A DNA stretch of 57,918 bases from Rhodobacteraceae bacterium UBA6273 (lineage in GTDB: Bacteria; Pseudomonadota; Alphaproteobacteria; Rhodobacterales; Rhodobacteraceae), in NCBI GenBank assembly GCA_002440625.1, contig DJUV01000140.1:1-57918 (forward strand), given 5' to 3'. This document shows, piece by piece, positions 27,856-36,974 of this stretch (the first letter of the stretch is position 1; every line of letters starts with the position of its first letter). The position numbers and the translations under genes were made by a program. The notes below the pieces were generated by a model, which was not told where the DNA came from, made no database searches, and worked only from the letters and a program-made list of their open reading frames with translations.

Positions 27856-29010
27856 ATGGTGACGACGCTACCGGCTGCGCGGCCGGCAAATCCGCGCTTC
27901 TCTTCGGGCCCCTGCACGAAGATCCCCGGCTTCTCCCTTAACATGCTTGAAGATGCGCCGCTTGGCCGGTCGCATCGCGCCGCCATCGGCAAGGCGAAGC
28001 TGAAAGAGGCGATCAGCCTTACCCGCGAAATTCTGGGCGTTCCGGCGGAATACCGCATCGGCATCGTCCCCGCTTCTGATACCGGCGCCGTAGAAATGGC
28101 GCTCTGGTCGCTTCTCGGCGCCCGCCCGGTTGAGATGCTGGCCTGGGAAAGCTTCGGCGAAGGCTGGGTGACGGATGTCGTCAAGCAACTGAAGCTCGAT
28201 GCGAAAGTTCAGATCGCTGCCTATGGCGAGATCGTCGATTTTGCCACGGTGGATTTCGACCGTGACGTGGTCTTCACCTGGAACGGCACCACCTCCGGCG
28301 TGCGGCTGCCGAATGGCGACGCGATCCCGGCGAACCGCGCCGGTCTCACCATCTGCGACGCGACCTCCGCCGCCTTCGCGATGGAGCTGCCGTGGGACAA
28401 GCTCGATGTCACCACCTTCTCCTGGCAGAAGGTGCTGGGCGGCGAGGGCGCGCATGGCGTCCTGATCCTCAGCCCCCGCGCGGTCGAGCGGCTGGAAAGC
28501 TACGTGCCCGCCTGGCCCCTGCCGAAGATTTTCCGGCTGACCTCCAAAGGCAAGCTGATCGAGGGCATCTTCGAGGGCGAGACGATCAACACCCCGTCGA
28601 TGCTTTGCGTCGAGGATTACCTTGTCGCGCTGAAATGGGCCGAGGGGCTGGGCGGGCAAAAGGCGCTGATCGCGCGGGCCGAGGCGAATGCCAAGTTGAT
28701 CGCGGATTTCACCGCCACGCGCGGCTGGATCGCGAACCTTGCCGCCGATCCGGCGACGGCCTCGACAACGAGCGTCTGCCTGAAGTTCACCGATCCGCGC
28801 ATCAAGGACGGCGCGGCCTTCGCCAAGGCCGTGGCCAAGCGGTTGGAAACGCAAGGCGTGGCGCTCGATGCCGGCTCTTACCGCGATGCGCCTCCGGGCC
28901 TGCGCATCTGGTGCGGATCGACGGTCGAGACGGCGGATGTCGCGGCTCTGATGCCCTGGATCGAATGGGCCTTCGAGGCCGAGATCGAGGCGCAGGCCAA
29001 GGCGGCCTGA
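27856..29010 (+). CDS. serC: Phosphoserine transaminase
   Basis: PLP enzyme converting 3-phosphohydroxypyruvate and glutamate to O-phosphoserine. 384 residues of the alphaproteobacterial/archaeal-type SerC subclass: [15 protein letters not shown] near the N-terminus, [28 protein letters not shown] and the Schiff-base Lys192 in [14 protein letters not shown]. The ATG at 27856 has GGAAGGAT upstream; the frame is open from 27715, but that extra stretch is leader sequence. serA follows after a 28-base palindrome. Confidence 0.95.
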   Translation: MVTTLPAARPANPRFSSGPCTKIPGFSLNMLEDAPLGRSHRAAIGKAKLKEAISLTREILGVPAEYRIGIVPASDTGAVEMALWSLLGARPVEMLAWESFGEGWVTDVVKQLKLDAKVQIAAYGEIVDFATVDFDRDVVFTWNGTTSGVRLPNGDAIPANRAGLTICDATSAAFAMELPWDKLDVTTFSWQKVLGGEGAHGVLILSPRAVERLESYVPAWPLPKIFRLTSKGKLIEGIFEGETINTPSMLCVEDYLVALKWAEGLGGQKALIARAEANAKLIADFTATRGWIANLAADPATASTTSVCLKFTDPRIKDGAAFAKAVAKRLETQGVALDAGSYRDAPPGLRIWCGSTVETADVAALMPWIEWAFEAEIEAQAKAA

Positions 29011-29018
29011 CCGCTTTC

Positions 29019-29046
29019 GTAGGATGGGCAATATTGCCCATCCTAC
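29019..29046. repeat. 28-base perfect palindrome between serC and serA (REP-like)
   Basis: GTAGGATGGGCAAT followed by its exact complement ATTGCCCATCCTAC. GTAGGaTGGGC-type palindromes recur in many bacterial genomes as REP-like elements. It fills most of the 63-base serC-serA gap. As RNA it could form a strong hairpin that attenuates or stabilises the serC part of the transcript. It occurs once in this window. Confidence 0.6.
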
Positions 29047-29073
29047 CCCAAACTCCCCCGAAGGACTCCCATC

Positions 29074-30669
29074 ATGGCTCCCAAAGTTCTCGTCTCTGAC
29101 GCCCTTTCCGAAACCGCCGTCCAGATCTTCCGCGACCGCGGGGTCGAGGTCGATTACCTGCCCGATCTCGGCAAGGACAAGGACAAGCTTCTTGAGGTGA
29201 TCGGCCAGTATGACGGCCTCGCCATCCGTTCGGCCACCAAGGTCACCGAAAAGATCCTCGCCGCCGCGCCCAACCTCCGCGTCATCGGCCGCGCCGGAAT
29301 CGGCGTCGACAATGTCGATATTCCGGCCGCGTCGAAGAAGGGCGTGATCGTGATGAACACGCCCTTCGGCAATTCGGTCACCACCGCCGAACATGCCATC
29401 GCGATGATGTTCGCCGTTGCCCGGCAACTGCCGGAGGCTTCGGTCTCCACCCACGACGGCAAGTGGGAAAAGAACCGCTTCATGGGGGTCGAGCTGTTCA
29501 ACAAGACGCTTGGCGTCATCGGCGCCGGCAATATCGGCGGCATCGTCTGTGACCGGGCGCTGGGCCTTCACATGAAGGTCGTGGCCTATGATCCCTACCT
29601 GAGCGAGGAACGCGCCAAGCAGATGGGTGTCACCAAGGTCGAACTGGAAGAACTTCTCCATCGCGCCGATTTCATCACGCTCCATGTGCCCCTGACCGAC
29701 AAGACCCGCAACATCCTGTCGAAGGAAAACATCGCCAAGGCGAAGAAGGGCGTGCGCATCATCAACTGCGCCCGTGGCGGTCTTGTCGATGAGGCAGCAC
29801 TTGCCGAGGCGCTGAAGGCAGGCCATGTCGCTGGCGCCGCTTTCGACGTCTTCGAGGTGGAGCCTGCGACGGCCTCGCCGCTCTTCCATCTGCCGAATGT
29901 CGTCGTCACCCCGCACCTTGGAGCATCGACCACAGAAGCGCAGGAGAACGTGGCGCTGCAGGTGGCCGAGCAGATGTCCGACTACCTGTTGACCGGGGCG
30001 GTGCAGAACGCGCTCAACATGCCCTCGGTCACCGCGGAGGAAGCCGCCGTCATGGGGCCGTGGCTGAAGCTTGCCCAGCATCTTGGCGCCTTCGCCGGCC
30101 AGATGACGGATGAGCCGATCAAGGCGATCAACATCCTTTACGACGGGACGGTCGCGAAGATGAACCTGCAGGCGCTGAACTGCGGGGCCATCGCCGGGAT
30201 CATGAAGGCCACCAACCCGGATGTGAACCTCGTCTCCGCGCCCATCGTGGCCAAGGAACGCGGCATCCAGATCTCAACCACGCAGCAGGAGAAGAGCGGC
30301 GTCTTCGACGGCTATATGAAGCTGACCGTGGTAACGGACAAGCGCGAAAGGTCCATCGCAGGGACGGTCTTTTCCGACGGCAAGCCGCGCTTCATCCAGA
30401 TCAAGGGCATCAATATCGACGCCGAGATCGGGGCGCATATGCTCTATACCACCAATGACGACATCCCCGGCATCATCGGCACGCTTGGCAACACCATGGG
30501 CGAGGCGGGCGTGAACATCGCCAACTTTACCTTGGGCCGGTCGGGCGTCGGCCGGGATGCGATCGCGCTTCTTTACCTTGACGAGGCCATCGCTCCGGAA
30601 GTCATCCGCAAGCTTGAGGCGACGGGCAAGTTCAACCAGGTGAAACCCCTGGTCTTCGACGTGGCCTGA
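29074..30669 (+). CDS. serA: D-3-phosphoglycerate dehydrogenase, long ACT-domain form
   Basis: First step of the phosphorylated serine pathway. 531 residues: split substrate-binding and NAD domains (VIGAGNIGGIV dinucleotide motif near 148-158), the catalytic segments INCARGG, FEVEPA and VTPHLGAST, an intervening ASB domain (about 325-450), and a C-terminal ACT domain starting at TTNDDIPGIIGTLGNTMGEA that mediates serine feedback in relatives. It follows serC on the same strand, with GAAGGA before the ATG. Confidence 0.97.
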   Translation: MAPKVLVSDALSETAVQIFRDRGVEVDYLPDLGKDKDKLLEVIGQYDGLAIRSATKVTEKILAAAPNLRVIGRAGIGVDNVDIPAASKKGVIVMNTPFGNSVTTAEHAIAMMFAVARQLPEASVSTHDGKWEKNRFMGVELFNKTLGVIGAGNIGGIVCDRALGLHMKVVAYDPYLSEERAKQMGVTKVELEELLHRADFITLHVPLTDKTRNILSKENIAKAKKGVRIINCARGGLVDEAALAEALKAGHVAGAAFDVFEVEPATASPLFHLPNVVVTPHLGASTTEAQENVALQVAEQMSDYLLTGAVQNALNMPSVTAEEAAVMGPWLKLAQHLGAFAGQMTDEPIKAINILYDGTVAKMNLQALNCGAIAGIMKATNPDVNLVSAPIVAKERGIQISTTQQEKSGVFDGYMKLTVVTDKRERSIAGTVFSDGKPRFIQIKGINIDAEIGAHMLYTTNDDIPGIIGTLGNTMGEAGVNIANFTLGRSGVGRDAIALLYLDEAIAPEVIRKLEATGKFNQVKPLVFDVA

Positions 30670-30706
30670 AGATTGGCTGACCGCCGACAAATCTGAAACC
30701 GACAGG

Positions 30707-30734
30707 CGGGCGTCGCGCCCGGCTGCGCGGTTTT
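30707..30734 (+). terminator. Candidate terminator after serA
   Basis: CGGGCG-TCG-CGCCCG (30707-30721) is a 6-base-pair hairpin, followed 9 bases later by TTTT (30731-30734). Its position after the serA stop and before an independent gene fits a weak intrinsic terminator. Confidence 0.35.
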
Positions 30735-30780
30735 CAGGGGCGCGCCACATCCTGCCCCGATCAGTCAGTTGGGGGGAACG

Positions 30781-31383
30781 ATGTATCCGGTCGACGTCAG
30801 GCGCATGCTGGGGCAACTGGCGGATATCTACCGTGCCGAAGACCGCGCAGAGGCGCAACGGACGGCGCGGGAGCTTTTGTCGGCTCCCCTCGTTCAGCCG
30901 TTCCGTCAGCGCCCCGCCCATCCCCATGACGCGCTGATCCGCCAGACGCTTGGCACATCCGTGCATCCCGCCGCCGCCGCAATTCTCGCGGCGAACGACC
31001 ATGTGCCCTGGGGCGGCAATCCGGTCTCCGACCAGACGCCGGCATGGATCAAGGATATGTGCGCGATTGCCGAGATCATGGGGCCGGATGGGCCGATCCA
31101 TGCGCCGGACCTGCGGCTTGGGCTGCTGTTTGTCCGGGCCGGGCGTTACTATCCGCTTCACAATCACGATGCGGATGAGACCTATGTGATGCTCGCCGGT
31201 GAGGCGCTCTGGACCGCAGGCGACGATATCAGGACGCGGTCCGCTGGCGAGATGATCCATCACCCAAGCCTGATGCCGCATGCCTTTCGCGCAGGCCCCG
31301 AGGGCTTCGTCGCCCTCTATCGCTGGAGCGGCGACATCAACACAGTCTCCTATGCCTTCCTCGACGACCCGGCCAGTTCATGA
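30781..31383 (+). CDS. DMSP-lyase-type cupin (DddL/DddQ superfamily)
   Basis: 200 residues, close to DddQ in length. The C-terminal cupin has YYPLHNHDADETYVMLAGEA, supplying likely metal ligands His127, His129 and Glu133 plus the adjacent Tyr135 used as base in characterised enzymes, and the second motif LMPHAFR with His167. Such enzymes cleave dimethylsulfoniopropionate to DMS and acrylate. The ATG at 30781 has GGGGGGAA 6 bases before it. It is separated from serA by a hairpin and overlaps the convergent DUF488 gene by 6 bases. No acrylate-processing genes are adjacent, so DMSP as substrate is an inference. Confidence 0.8.
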   Translation: MYPVDVRRMLGQLADIYRAEDRAEAQRTARELLSAPLVQPFRQRPAHPHDALIRQTLGTSVHPAAAAILAANDHVPWGGNPVSDQTPAWIKDMCAIAEIMGPDGPIHAPDLRLGLLFVRAGRYYPLHNHDADETYVMLAGEALWTAGDDIRTRSAGEMIHHPSLMPHAFRAGPEGFVALYRWSGDINTVSYAFLDDPASS

Positions 31384-31914
31384 TGGGACTGGGTAGGTAA
31401 CCGCTCCGCCCGGCCCCACGACCGCCCCCGGCGTCAGAATCGCAGGGACAAGGCGGCCGCCCTCCATGATGTGAAAGACTGTCTCGCCCCGTGCGAGCAG
31501 CCAGTCGGCGACGATGCGGCGATGGCAGCGCCACCAGACGGCTTCGGCGCACATGACGGCGGTGACCCGCCGCTCTCCCTCAGCCCGAAGATGCGCGAAG
31601 CCGGCGTGGAACGGCGGGGTCAACGCATAGTCGGCATAGTTGTGAAAGCTGCGGCTCTGCCAGAGGCCGTTGACCTCGGGCGGCACGTCCTTGACGCGCT
31701 TCCTCAGCCCGCCAAGCGCCGCGATATGCTCATAGCCGATCTGCCGTGGCGCCAGAGCGGCGGCAAGCCCTTCGCCGTTGAACTGCGGATTGGCGCGGGT
31801 CATCGGAAACGACCTGATGTCAGCGAGGTTCCCGACATGGGGCCCGGCCAGGAGGCGGATGAAATCGCCAAGGCTGCGGTTGGAATGACCGATGGTGTAG
31901 AAGGGCAGCGCCAT
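31378..31914 (-). CDS. DUF488 domain protein
   Basis: 178 residues. It opens ALPFYTIGHSNRSLGDFIRLL and has LADIRSFPMTRANPQFN, then LCAE-like VMCAEAVWWRCHRRIVADWLL, the signature region of DUF488. The conserved Cys/His motif suggests a metal or nucleic-acid related function, but none is established. The ATG at 31914 is used instead of one six codons earlier because homologues begin here. It converges on the DMSP-lyase-like gene with overlapping stop codons. Confidence 0.88.
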   Translation of the reverse strand: MALPFYTIGHSNRSLGDFIRLLAGPHVGNLADIRSFPMTRANPQFNGEGLAAALAPRQIGYEHIAALGGLRKRVKDVPPEVNGLWQSRSFHNYADYALTPPFHAGFAHLRAEGERRVTAVMCAEAVWWRCHRRIVADWLLARGETVFHIMEGGRLVPAILTPGAVVGPGGAVTYPVPS

Positions 31915-32053
31915 CCCCGATCCTTGCCGCAATTCCAGCCGCTTTCAGTTCAGAGTAGACCTTTCGCCGCCCTTGTCCAAATCCCGTAGATGCCGCATTG
32001 CGGCAGAAACCCGCATTGGCTAGGCTCGCGGCGAAACGACGCAGGGGCAGGAC

Positions 32054-32791
32054 ATGAGGATCTACGCAATAGGTGATGTTCATGGCCAGCTTGAAAAGTT
32101 GCGCGAGGTTCACGCGCTGGTCAGAGCCGACTTTGCGGCGTCAGCCCACCCCGGCGCCGAGATTGTCCATGTCGGCGATCTCGTGGATCGTGGCCCGGAC
32201 AGCCGAGGGGTTATTTCCTATCTAATCGACGGCATCGCGGCGGGGGAGCCCTGGGTGGTGCTGAAGGGCAATCACGACCGGATGTTCGAAGGCTTCATGG
32301 GCGATCCCGATTACCACGATCCGTGCCTGCGCCCCGACCTTTACTGGAGCCATCCGCGGCTTGGTGGCGATACAACGCTTGCCTCCTACGGTGTTCATGG
32401 CGCGGGAGAGCGGTTGTTCTTCGACCTCCATGACGATGCCATCAGGAACGTACCGGAGGCTCACCGCGCCTTCATCCGCGCGCTGCCGCTCATGCACCGG
32501 GTTCCGGGCCTCGCCTTTGTCCATGCCGGCATCCGCCCAGGTGTGCCGTTCGAGGAGCAGACGGAGGATGATCTCCTCTGGATCAGGCAGGGTTACCTCG
32601 ACGATTCCCGTGATCATGGCGTGCTGATCGTCCACGGCCACACGCCGGTGGAGGCGGTCACCCACTATGGCAACCGGCTGAACATCGACACCGGCGCAGG
32701 CTATGGCCGCGCCCTGAGCGTGGTGGTGATCGAGGGTAGTCAAGTCTGGCAACTGACGCCGGCGGGGCGCGTGCCGGTGGTTCCGGCGTGA
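32054..32791 (+). CDS. Metallophosphoesterase, PPP-type serine/threonine phosphatase-like
   Basis: 245 residues with the PPP phosphatase motifs GDVHG (about 7-11), GDLVDRGPDS, GNHDR, and HGHTPVEAV. This group resembles phage lambda phosphatase and bacterial ApaH-like enzymes, so protein or dinucleotide phosphatase activity is possible. It is translationally coupled by GTGA to a second, unrelated metallophosphoesterase. Confidence 0.87.
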   Translation: MRIYAIGDVHGQLEKLREVHALVRADFAASAHPGAEIVHVGDLVDRGPDSRGVISYLIDGIAAGEPWVVLKGNHDRMFEGFMGDPDYHDPCLRPDLYWSHPRLGGDTTLASYGVHGAGERLFFDLHDDAIRNVPEAHRAFIRALPLMHRVPGLAFVHAGIRPGVPFEEQTEDDLLWIRQGYLDDSRDHGVLIVHGHTPVEAVTHYGNRLNIDTGAGYGRALSVVVIEGSQVWQLTPAGRVPVVPA

Positions 32792-33639
32792 AACAGCGGG
32801 CGCATGGCCTAAGGCGGTTCTTCGCGCCCGCGACAATTCTCAGTTTCCCCCGCCTGGTGACCTATCAGGTCGCCCATCCGGCCTGGACACTTCCCGACCT
32901 GAAGGTCGCGGTCGTGGCCGACCTGCATGTCTGCCGCCCGTGGACGCCGCTTTCACGGGTCGAGGGGATCGTGAAGGCTGTCAATGAACTTGGCACCGAT
33001 CTGATCCTGCTGCCGGGCGATTTCCTGATGGACCGCAAGCTCCCCGGTATTCAGGAGCCTGCCGCCCGCATCATCAACCGGCTGCAAGCCCTCACCGCGC
33101 CGCTCGGCGTCGCTGCCGTCCTTGGCAACCACGACTGGTGGGACTGCCGCCTGTCCCGGCAGAGCGGTTTCGCCCGGAACTCCGTCGCCGAGGCACTGGA
33201 GGGGAGCGGTATTCACCATCTGCCGAACCGGGCGCTTGAACTTCAGCACGGGGGTGGCCGCTTCTGGTTGGTGGGTATCGACAGCCAGGGTGCCCGCAAG
33301 CACCTGCGCCAACCCGGTTTCCACGATCCTGAGGCTGCCTTCGAAGCCGTGCCGCCCGGCGCGCCCGCGATCCTGATGGCGCATGAGCCGGATTACTTCG
33401 CCCGGGGCGATGCCCGCGCCTTCCTGCAGATCAGCGGCCATACCCATGGCGGGCAGGCCAACCTTCTCGGCTGGCGGCCCATGACCCCCTCTGCCCATGG
33501 CGGTCGCTACGCCTGGGGTCACAAGCGCGAGGAGGGGCGGCACCTGATCGTCTCGGGCGGGGTCGGCTATTCCGGCTTGCCGCTGCGTCTTTTGCAACCG
33601 CCGGAGATCGTTGTGGTAACGGTCACGCGCGCCGACTAA
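32788..33639 (+). CDS. Membrane-associated metallophosphoesterase (YkuE-like)
   Basis: 283 residues starting with GTG that overlaps the upstream phosphatase stop. Motifs are VVADLHVCRPWT, LLPGDFLMD, LGNHDWWD, MAHEPDYF and SGHTHGGQ, the YkuE/YaeI pattern of lipid-associated phosphoesterases. The N-terminal arm (FFAPATILSFPRLVTYQVAHP) is moderately hydrophobic and may tether it to the membrane. The substrate is unknown; UDP-diacylglucosamine-type hydrolysis is known for distant relatives (LpxG/LpxI-like). Confidence 0.87.
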   Translation: MKQRAHGLRRFFAPATILSFPRLVTYQVAHPAWTLPDLKVAVVADLHVCRPWTPLSRVEGIVKAVNELGTDLILLPGDFLMDRKLPGIQEPAARIINRLQALTAPLGVAAVLGNHDWWDCRLSRQSGFARNSVAEALEGSGIHHLPNRALELQHGGGRFWLVGIDSQGARKHLRQPGFHDPEAAFEAVPPGAPAILMAHEPDYFARGDARAFLQISGHTHGGQANLLGWRPMTPSAHGGRYAWGHKREEGRHLIVSGGVGYSGLPLRLLQPPEIVVVTVTRAD

Positions 33640-33669
33640 CCTTTCTTGCTATTCAAAGGAGGTTCGATG

Positions 33670-34848
33670 ATGAGCGACGATATCGTGATCCTGTCGGGTG
33701 CGCGCACCGCAATCGGCACATTCGGCGGCAGCCTTTCCGGCATGGCGCCGATCGACACGGCGACCGTGGCCGCCAAGGCGGCGATGGAGCGGGCCGGGGT
33801 CGAGCCCACGCAGATCGGCCATGTCGTCTTTGGCCATGTCATCAACACCGAGCCGCGCGACATGTACCTGAGCCGCGTCGCGGCAATGCAGGCGGGTATT
33901 CCGAACGGCACGCCGGCGATGAACGTGAACCGCCTCTGTGGCTCGGGCGCGCAGGCCATCGTTTCGGCCACGCAGTCGCTGATGCTGGGCGATGCCGACT
34001 TCGCGCTCGCCGGTGGCGCCGAAAGCATGAGCAAGTCGCCCTATGCGCTTCCCGCCGCGCGTTTTGGCCAGAAGATGGGCGATACGAAGGCCGTCGACAT
34101 GATGACCGGCGCGCTGACCTGTCCCTTCGGCACCGGCCATATGGGTGTGACGGCGGAGAATGTGGCGAAAGAGCATGGCATCACCCGCGCGGCGCAGGAT
34201 GCCTTTGCGCTCGAAAGCCAGAACCGGGCCGCGAGGGCCATCTCCGAGGGGCGGTTCAAGGATCAGATCGTCGCGGTCGAGATTTCCTCGCGCAAAGGGC
34301 CGGTGCTTTTCGACACCGACGAGCATCCGAAGGCGACGAGTGCCGCGGCGCTGGCCGGGCTGAAGACAGTGTTCCAGAAGGACGGCACGGTGACGGCGGG
34401 CAATGCCTCCGGCATCAATGATGGTGCTGCGGCGCTGGTGCTGGCGCGGGCTTCGGCGGCGGAGAAGGCCGGGCTGAAACCCCGCGCCCGCATCCTCGGC
34501 TATGCCCATGCCGGAGTCCGGCCCGAGGTCATGGGCATCGGCCCGGTTCCCGCGGTGCAGGCGCTGATGCACCGCACGGGCCTCAAGGTCGCGGATTTCG
34601 ACGTGATCGAATCGAACGAGGCCTTCGCGGCGCAGGCGCTGGCGGTGTCGAAAGAGCTGGGCTTCGATCCGGCGAAGGTCAACCCGAATGGCGGCGCCAT
34701 TGCCCTTGGACATCCGGTCGGCGCAACCGGGGCGCTTATCACGGTGAAGGCGCTTTACGAGCTGGAGCGGACCGGCGGGCGGATCGGCCTCATCACCATG
34801 TGCATCGGCGGCGGTCAGGGCATCGCCATCGCCATCGAGCGGATCTGA
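33670..34848 (+). CDS. Acetyl-CoA C-acyltransferase (thiolase)
   Basis: 392 residues, the standard size of type II thiolases. The catalytic triad is complete: Cys90 in NRLCGSGAQ, His348 in GHPVGATGA, and Cys378 in MCIGGGQG. It either condenses two acetyl-CoA for polyhydroxybutyrate synthesis or cleaves 3-ketoacyl-CoA; sequence alone does not separate these. AAAGGAGG at 33655-33662 is 7 bases from the chosen ATG at 33670; the adjacent ATG at 33667 is only 4 bases away. It stands alone, not next to phbB or fad genes. Confidence 0.93.
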   Translation: MSDDIVILSGARTAIGTFGGSLSGMAPIDTATVAAKAAMERAGVEPTQIGHVVFGHVINTEPRDMYLSRVAAMQAGIPNGTPAMNVNRLCGSGAQAIVSATQSLMLGDADFALAGGAESMSKSPYALPAARFGQKMGDTKAVDMMTGALTCPFGTGHMGVTAENVAKEHGITRAAQDAFALESQNRAARAISEGRFKDQIVAVEISSRKGPVLFDTDEHPKATSAAALAGLKTVFQKDGTVTAGNASGINDGAAALVLARASAAEKAGLKPRARILGYAHAGVRPEVMGIGPVPAVQALMHRTGLKVADFDVIESNEAFAAQALAVSKELGFDPAKVNPNGGAIALGHPVGATGALITVKALYELERTGGRIGLITMCIGGGQGIAIAIERI

Positions 34849-34923
34849 GGGGGACCGGCTCGGGGGGCATCGAGCCCCCGCTCGCCGGGCGCTCCGCGCG
34901 GGGGGTATTTCAGCAACGAAGAA
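34849..34923 (+). repeat. Dispersed intergenic element, copy C (long form)
   Basis: Begins at the thiolase stop. It shares with copy B the segment CCGGCTCGGGGGGCATCGAG plus CCCCCGCTCGCCGGG and the end GGGGGGTATTTCAGCAACGAAGAAG, and it ends beside the pbpC stop on the opposite strand. The variable middle is shorter than in copy B. It contains the GGCTCG/CGAGCC inverted repeat and may act as a terminator for the convergent genes. Confidence 0.65.
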
Positions 34924-34925
34924 GC

Positions 34926-36974
34926 TCAAGGGGAAAGTGTGACGGTCGTCGTCGCGCTTTGCCCCTTGGCGTCGATCACCGAGAGGCTGAGGTAGCCGGC
35001 GCCGGGTGCGGGGATCGACGCCTCGCGCGCGCGGCCGGCAAGGATGACCGGCTTGCCATTGGCAAGCCAGGTGAAGGGCGGGGTGCCGCCCCGGACCTTG
35101 AGCGGGAGGTTGCCGGAGGCTTCGATCCGGGCGCCGTCGGGCGGGAAGGCGACCTCTGGTCCTTCGGCGAGTTTTTCGACGGCCACCCCGCGCGGGCGGA
35201 AGTGCCGCAGGGGCTGCGGCAGGCGAGCGTTGGGCAGGATCAGGGTCGAAGGCGGCGGTGGCGGCAGGGGGTCGGCCACGGGTTTCAGGCGCTGGAAGGC
35301 CTCGAAGAGGATTGGCGCGGCAAGCTCTCCACCGAAGGCGCCGGGTACCGGGGCGCCGTCGGCGCGGCCCATCCAGACGCCCGCGACATGGCTGCCGTCG
35401 AAGCCGAGAGCCCAGGCATCGCGAGAGCCGTAGCTGGTGCCGGTCTTGTAGGCGATGCGCCCGGCGGGGGCGTTCGGCGGCGGTGCGAGGCCGGCGAGGA
35501 TGTCGGCGGCAAGCCAGGCGGCTTCCGTCGAGAAGAGGCGCTGGCCCACGGGGCGGGGCGCGCCGGCGAGGGGCGAGAGCCGGACGGGATCGCCGAGGCG
35601 GGCAAGGGCGGCGTAGCTTTGCACCAGATCGGAGAGGCTGATGCCAAGTCCGCCGAGCGCCACGGCTAGGCCGGTCTTGTCGCCCGGCACCACCGGCTCG
35701 GCGCCAGCGCGGCGCAGGGTCGAGACGAGACGCGCGGGGCCGAGCGCTTCGGTCAGGCTGACGACGGGAATGTTGAGCGAGAGTTGCAGCGCCTGCCGCA
35801 CCGGTATCGTGCCGCGGAACTGCCGGTCGAAATTTTGCGGCGCGTAGGTGCCGAAGGCGACGGGGCGATCCTCGATCAGGGTTTCGGGGTGGGCGAGGCC
35901 GTCGTCGAAGGCGAGCGCATAGACGAAGGGTTTCAGCGTCGAGCCGGGGGACCTCAGCGCCCGCGTCATGTCGACGAAGCCGGCGCGGCGGTCATCGGTC
36001 CAGTCCGGTGAGCCGACCGAGGCGAGGATTTCGCCGGTTCTGTGATCCGCGACGACCAGCGCGAGCGACAGGCGGTCGCCCTGCGCGGCGACGGCGCGGG
36101 CGGCGAGCGCTTCCAGCGCGCGTTGCAGGCGGGCGTCGATAGTCGTCGCGATCCGGGGCGACAGCGGGTCTTCGGCGCGGAGGCGGGCGGCGAGATGCGG
36201 GGCGAGCGCGGGGAAATCGCGGCGCGCGTGCGGGATCGCTTCGCGCCTTGCGGCATCGGCGCGGTCTTCGGTCAGGGTGCCGTGTGCTTTCATCGCGGTC
36301 AGCACACGGTCGCGGGCGGCTTCGGCGGCTTTCGGGAAGCGATCCGGGCGGCGGGTTTCGGGTGACTGGGGCAGCGCCACCAGGAAGGCGGCTTCCGCCG
36401 GTGTCAGGCGGCGCGGCTCCTTGCCGAGCCAGGCGAGGCTCGCGGCACGGATGCCTTCGAGATTGCCGCCATAGGGGGCGATGCGGAGGTAGAGGTTCAG
36501 GATTTCCGTCTTGGAGAGCCGCTGCTCCAGAGCTAGTGCGACCCTTATCTGGCGGATCTTGCCGGAAAGCCGCCCGGTGCCGCTGTCTTCCAGAAGCCGC
36601 GCCACCTGCATGGTCAGGGTCGAGCCGCCCGAGACGATGCGCCCTGCCGCCAGCGATTGCAATCCGGCGCGGAAAAGGGCACGGAGGTCGACGCCGGGGT
36701 GGTCCTCGAAGCGGCGATCCTCATAGGCGGTGAGCATCTCGGTGAAGAGGGGATCGACCGGGCCGGGGTCGAGCCGCCAGCGGCCGTCGGCGACGGTGAA
36801 GGCGCGTAAAAGCGTGCCGTCGCGGGCGGTGACTTCGGTGCCCGTCTCGACGGTCAGCGGCGGCAGGTCGGTGGCGGCGATCCAGTCGTCGAGCCGGTCG
36901 CGCGCCATGGCGCCAGCGAACAGCGCCGCCGCGAGCGCGACCGGCAGGCGCCAGGCTTTGCCTCTTCGGGTCAT
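34926..36974 (-). CDS. pbpC: Penicillin-binding protein 1C
   Basis: About 682 residues: an N-terminal membrane anchor (VALAAALFAGAMA), a GT51 glycosyltransferase domain (AYEDRRFEDHPGVD with the catalytic Glu, then GGSTLTMQVARLL), a transpeptidase domain with SxxK in PGSTLKPFVYAL and KTGTSYGSRDAW, and the C-terminal BiPBP domain characteristic of PBP1C (about 590 onwards). The start is ATG 36974 overlapping the alpha-2-macroglobulin stop as TGATG; a GTG at 36977 is an alternative. The pbpC-macroglobulin pairing is the classic bacterial arrangement. Confidence 0.95.
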   Translation of the reverse strand: MTRRGKAWRLPVALAAALFAGAMARDRLDDWIAATDLPPLTVETGTEVTARDGTLLRAFTVADGRWRLDPGPVDPLFTEMLTAYEDRRFEDHPGVDLRALFRAGLQSLAAGRIVSGGSTLTMQVARLLEDSGTGRLSGKIRQIRVALALEQRLSKTEILNLYLRIAPYGGNLEGIRAASLAWLGKEPRRLTPAEAAFLVALPQSPETRRPDRFPKAAEAARDRVLTAMKAHGTLTEDRADAARREAIPHARRDFPALAPHLAARLRAEDPLSPRIATTIDARLQRALEALAARAVAAQGDRLSLALVVADHRTGEILASVGSPDWTDDRRAGFVDMTRALRSPGSTLKPFVYALAFDDGLAHPETLIEDRPVAFGTYAPQNFDRQFRGTIPVRQALQLSLNIPVVSLTEALGPARLVSTLRRAGAEPVVPGDKTGLAVALGGLGISLSDLVQSYAALARLGDPVRLSPLAGAPRPVGQRLFSTEAAWLAADILAGLAPPPNAPAGRIAYKTGTSYGSRDAWALGFDGSHVAGVWMGRADGAPVPGAFGGELAAPILFEAFQRLKPVADPLPPPPPSTLILPNARLPQPLRHFRPRGVAVEKLAEGPEVAFPPDGARIEASGNLPLKVRGGTPPFTWLANGKPVILAGRAREASIPAPGAGYLSLSVIDAKGQSATTTVTLSP

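Noticed and set aside
29019..29046. Insertion-sequence terminal repeat
   Set aside because: The palindrome is a single symmetric unit with no transposase, no paired end and no target duplication.
27868..30081. 737-codon minus-strand frame opposite serC and serA
   Set aside because: It is an antisense shadow of two unmistakable enzymes and has no motif of its own.
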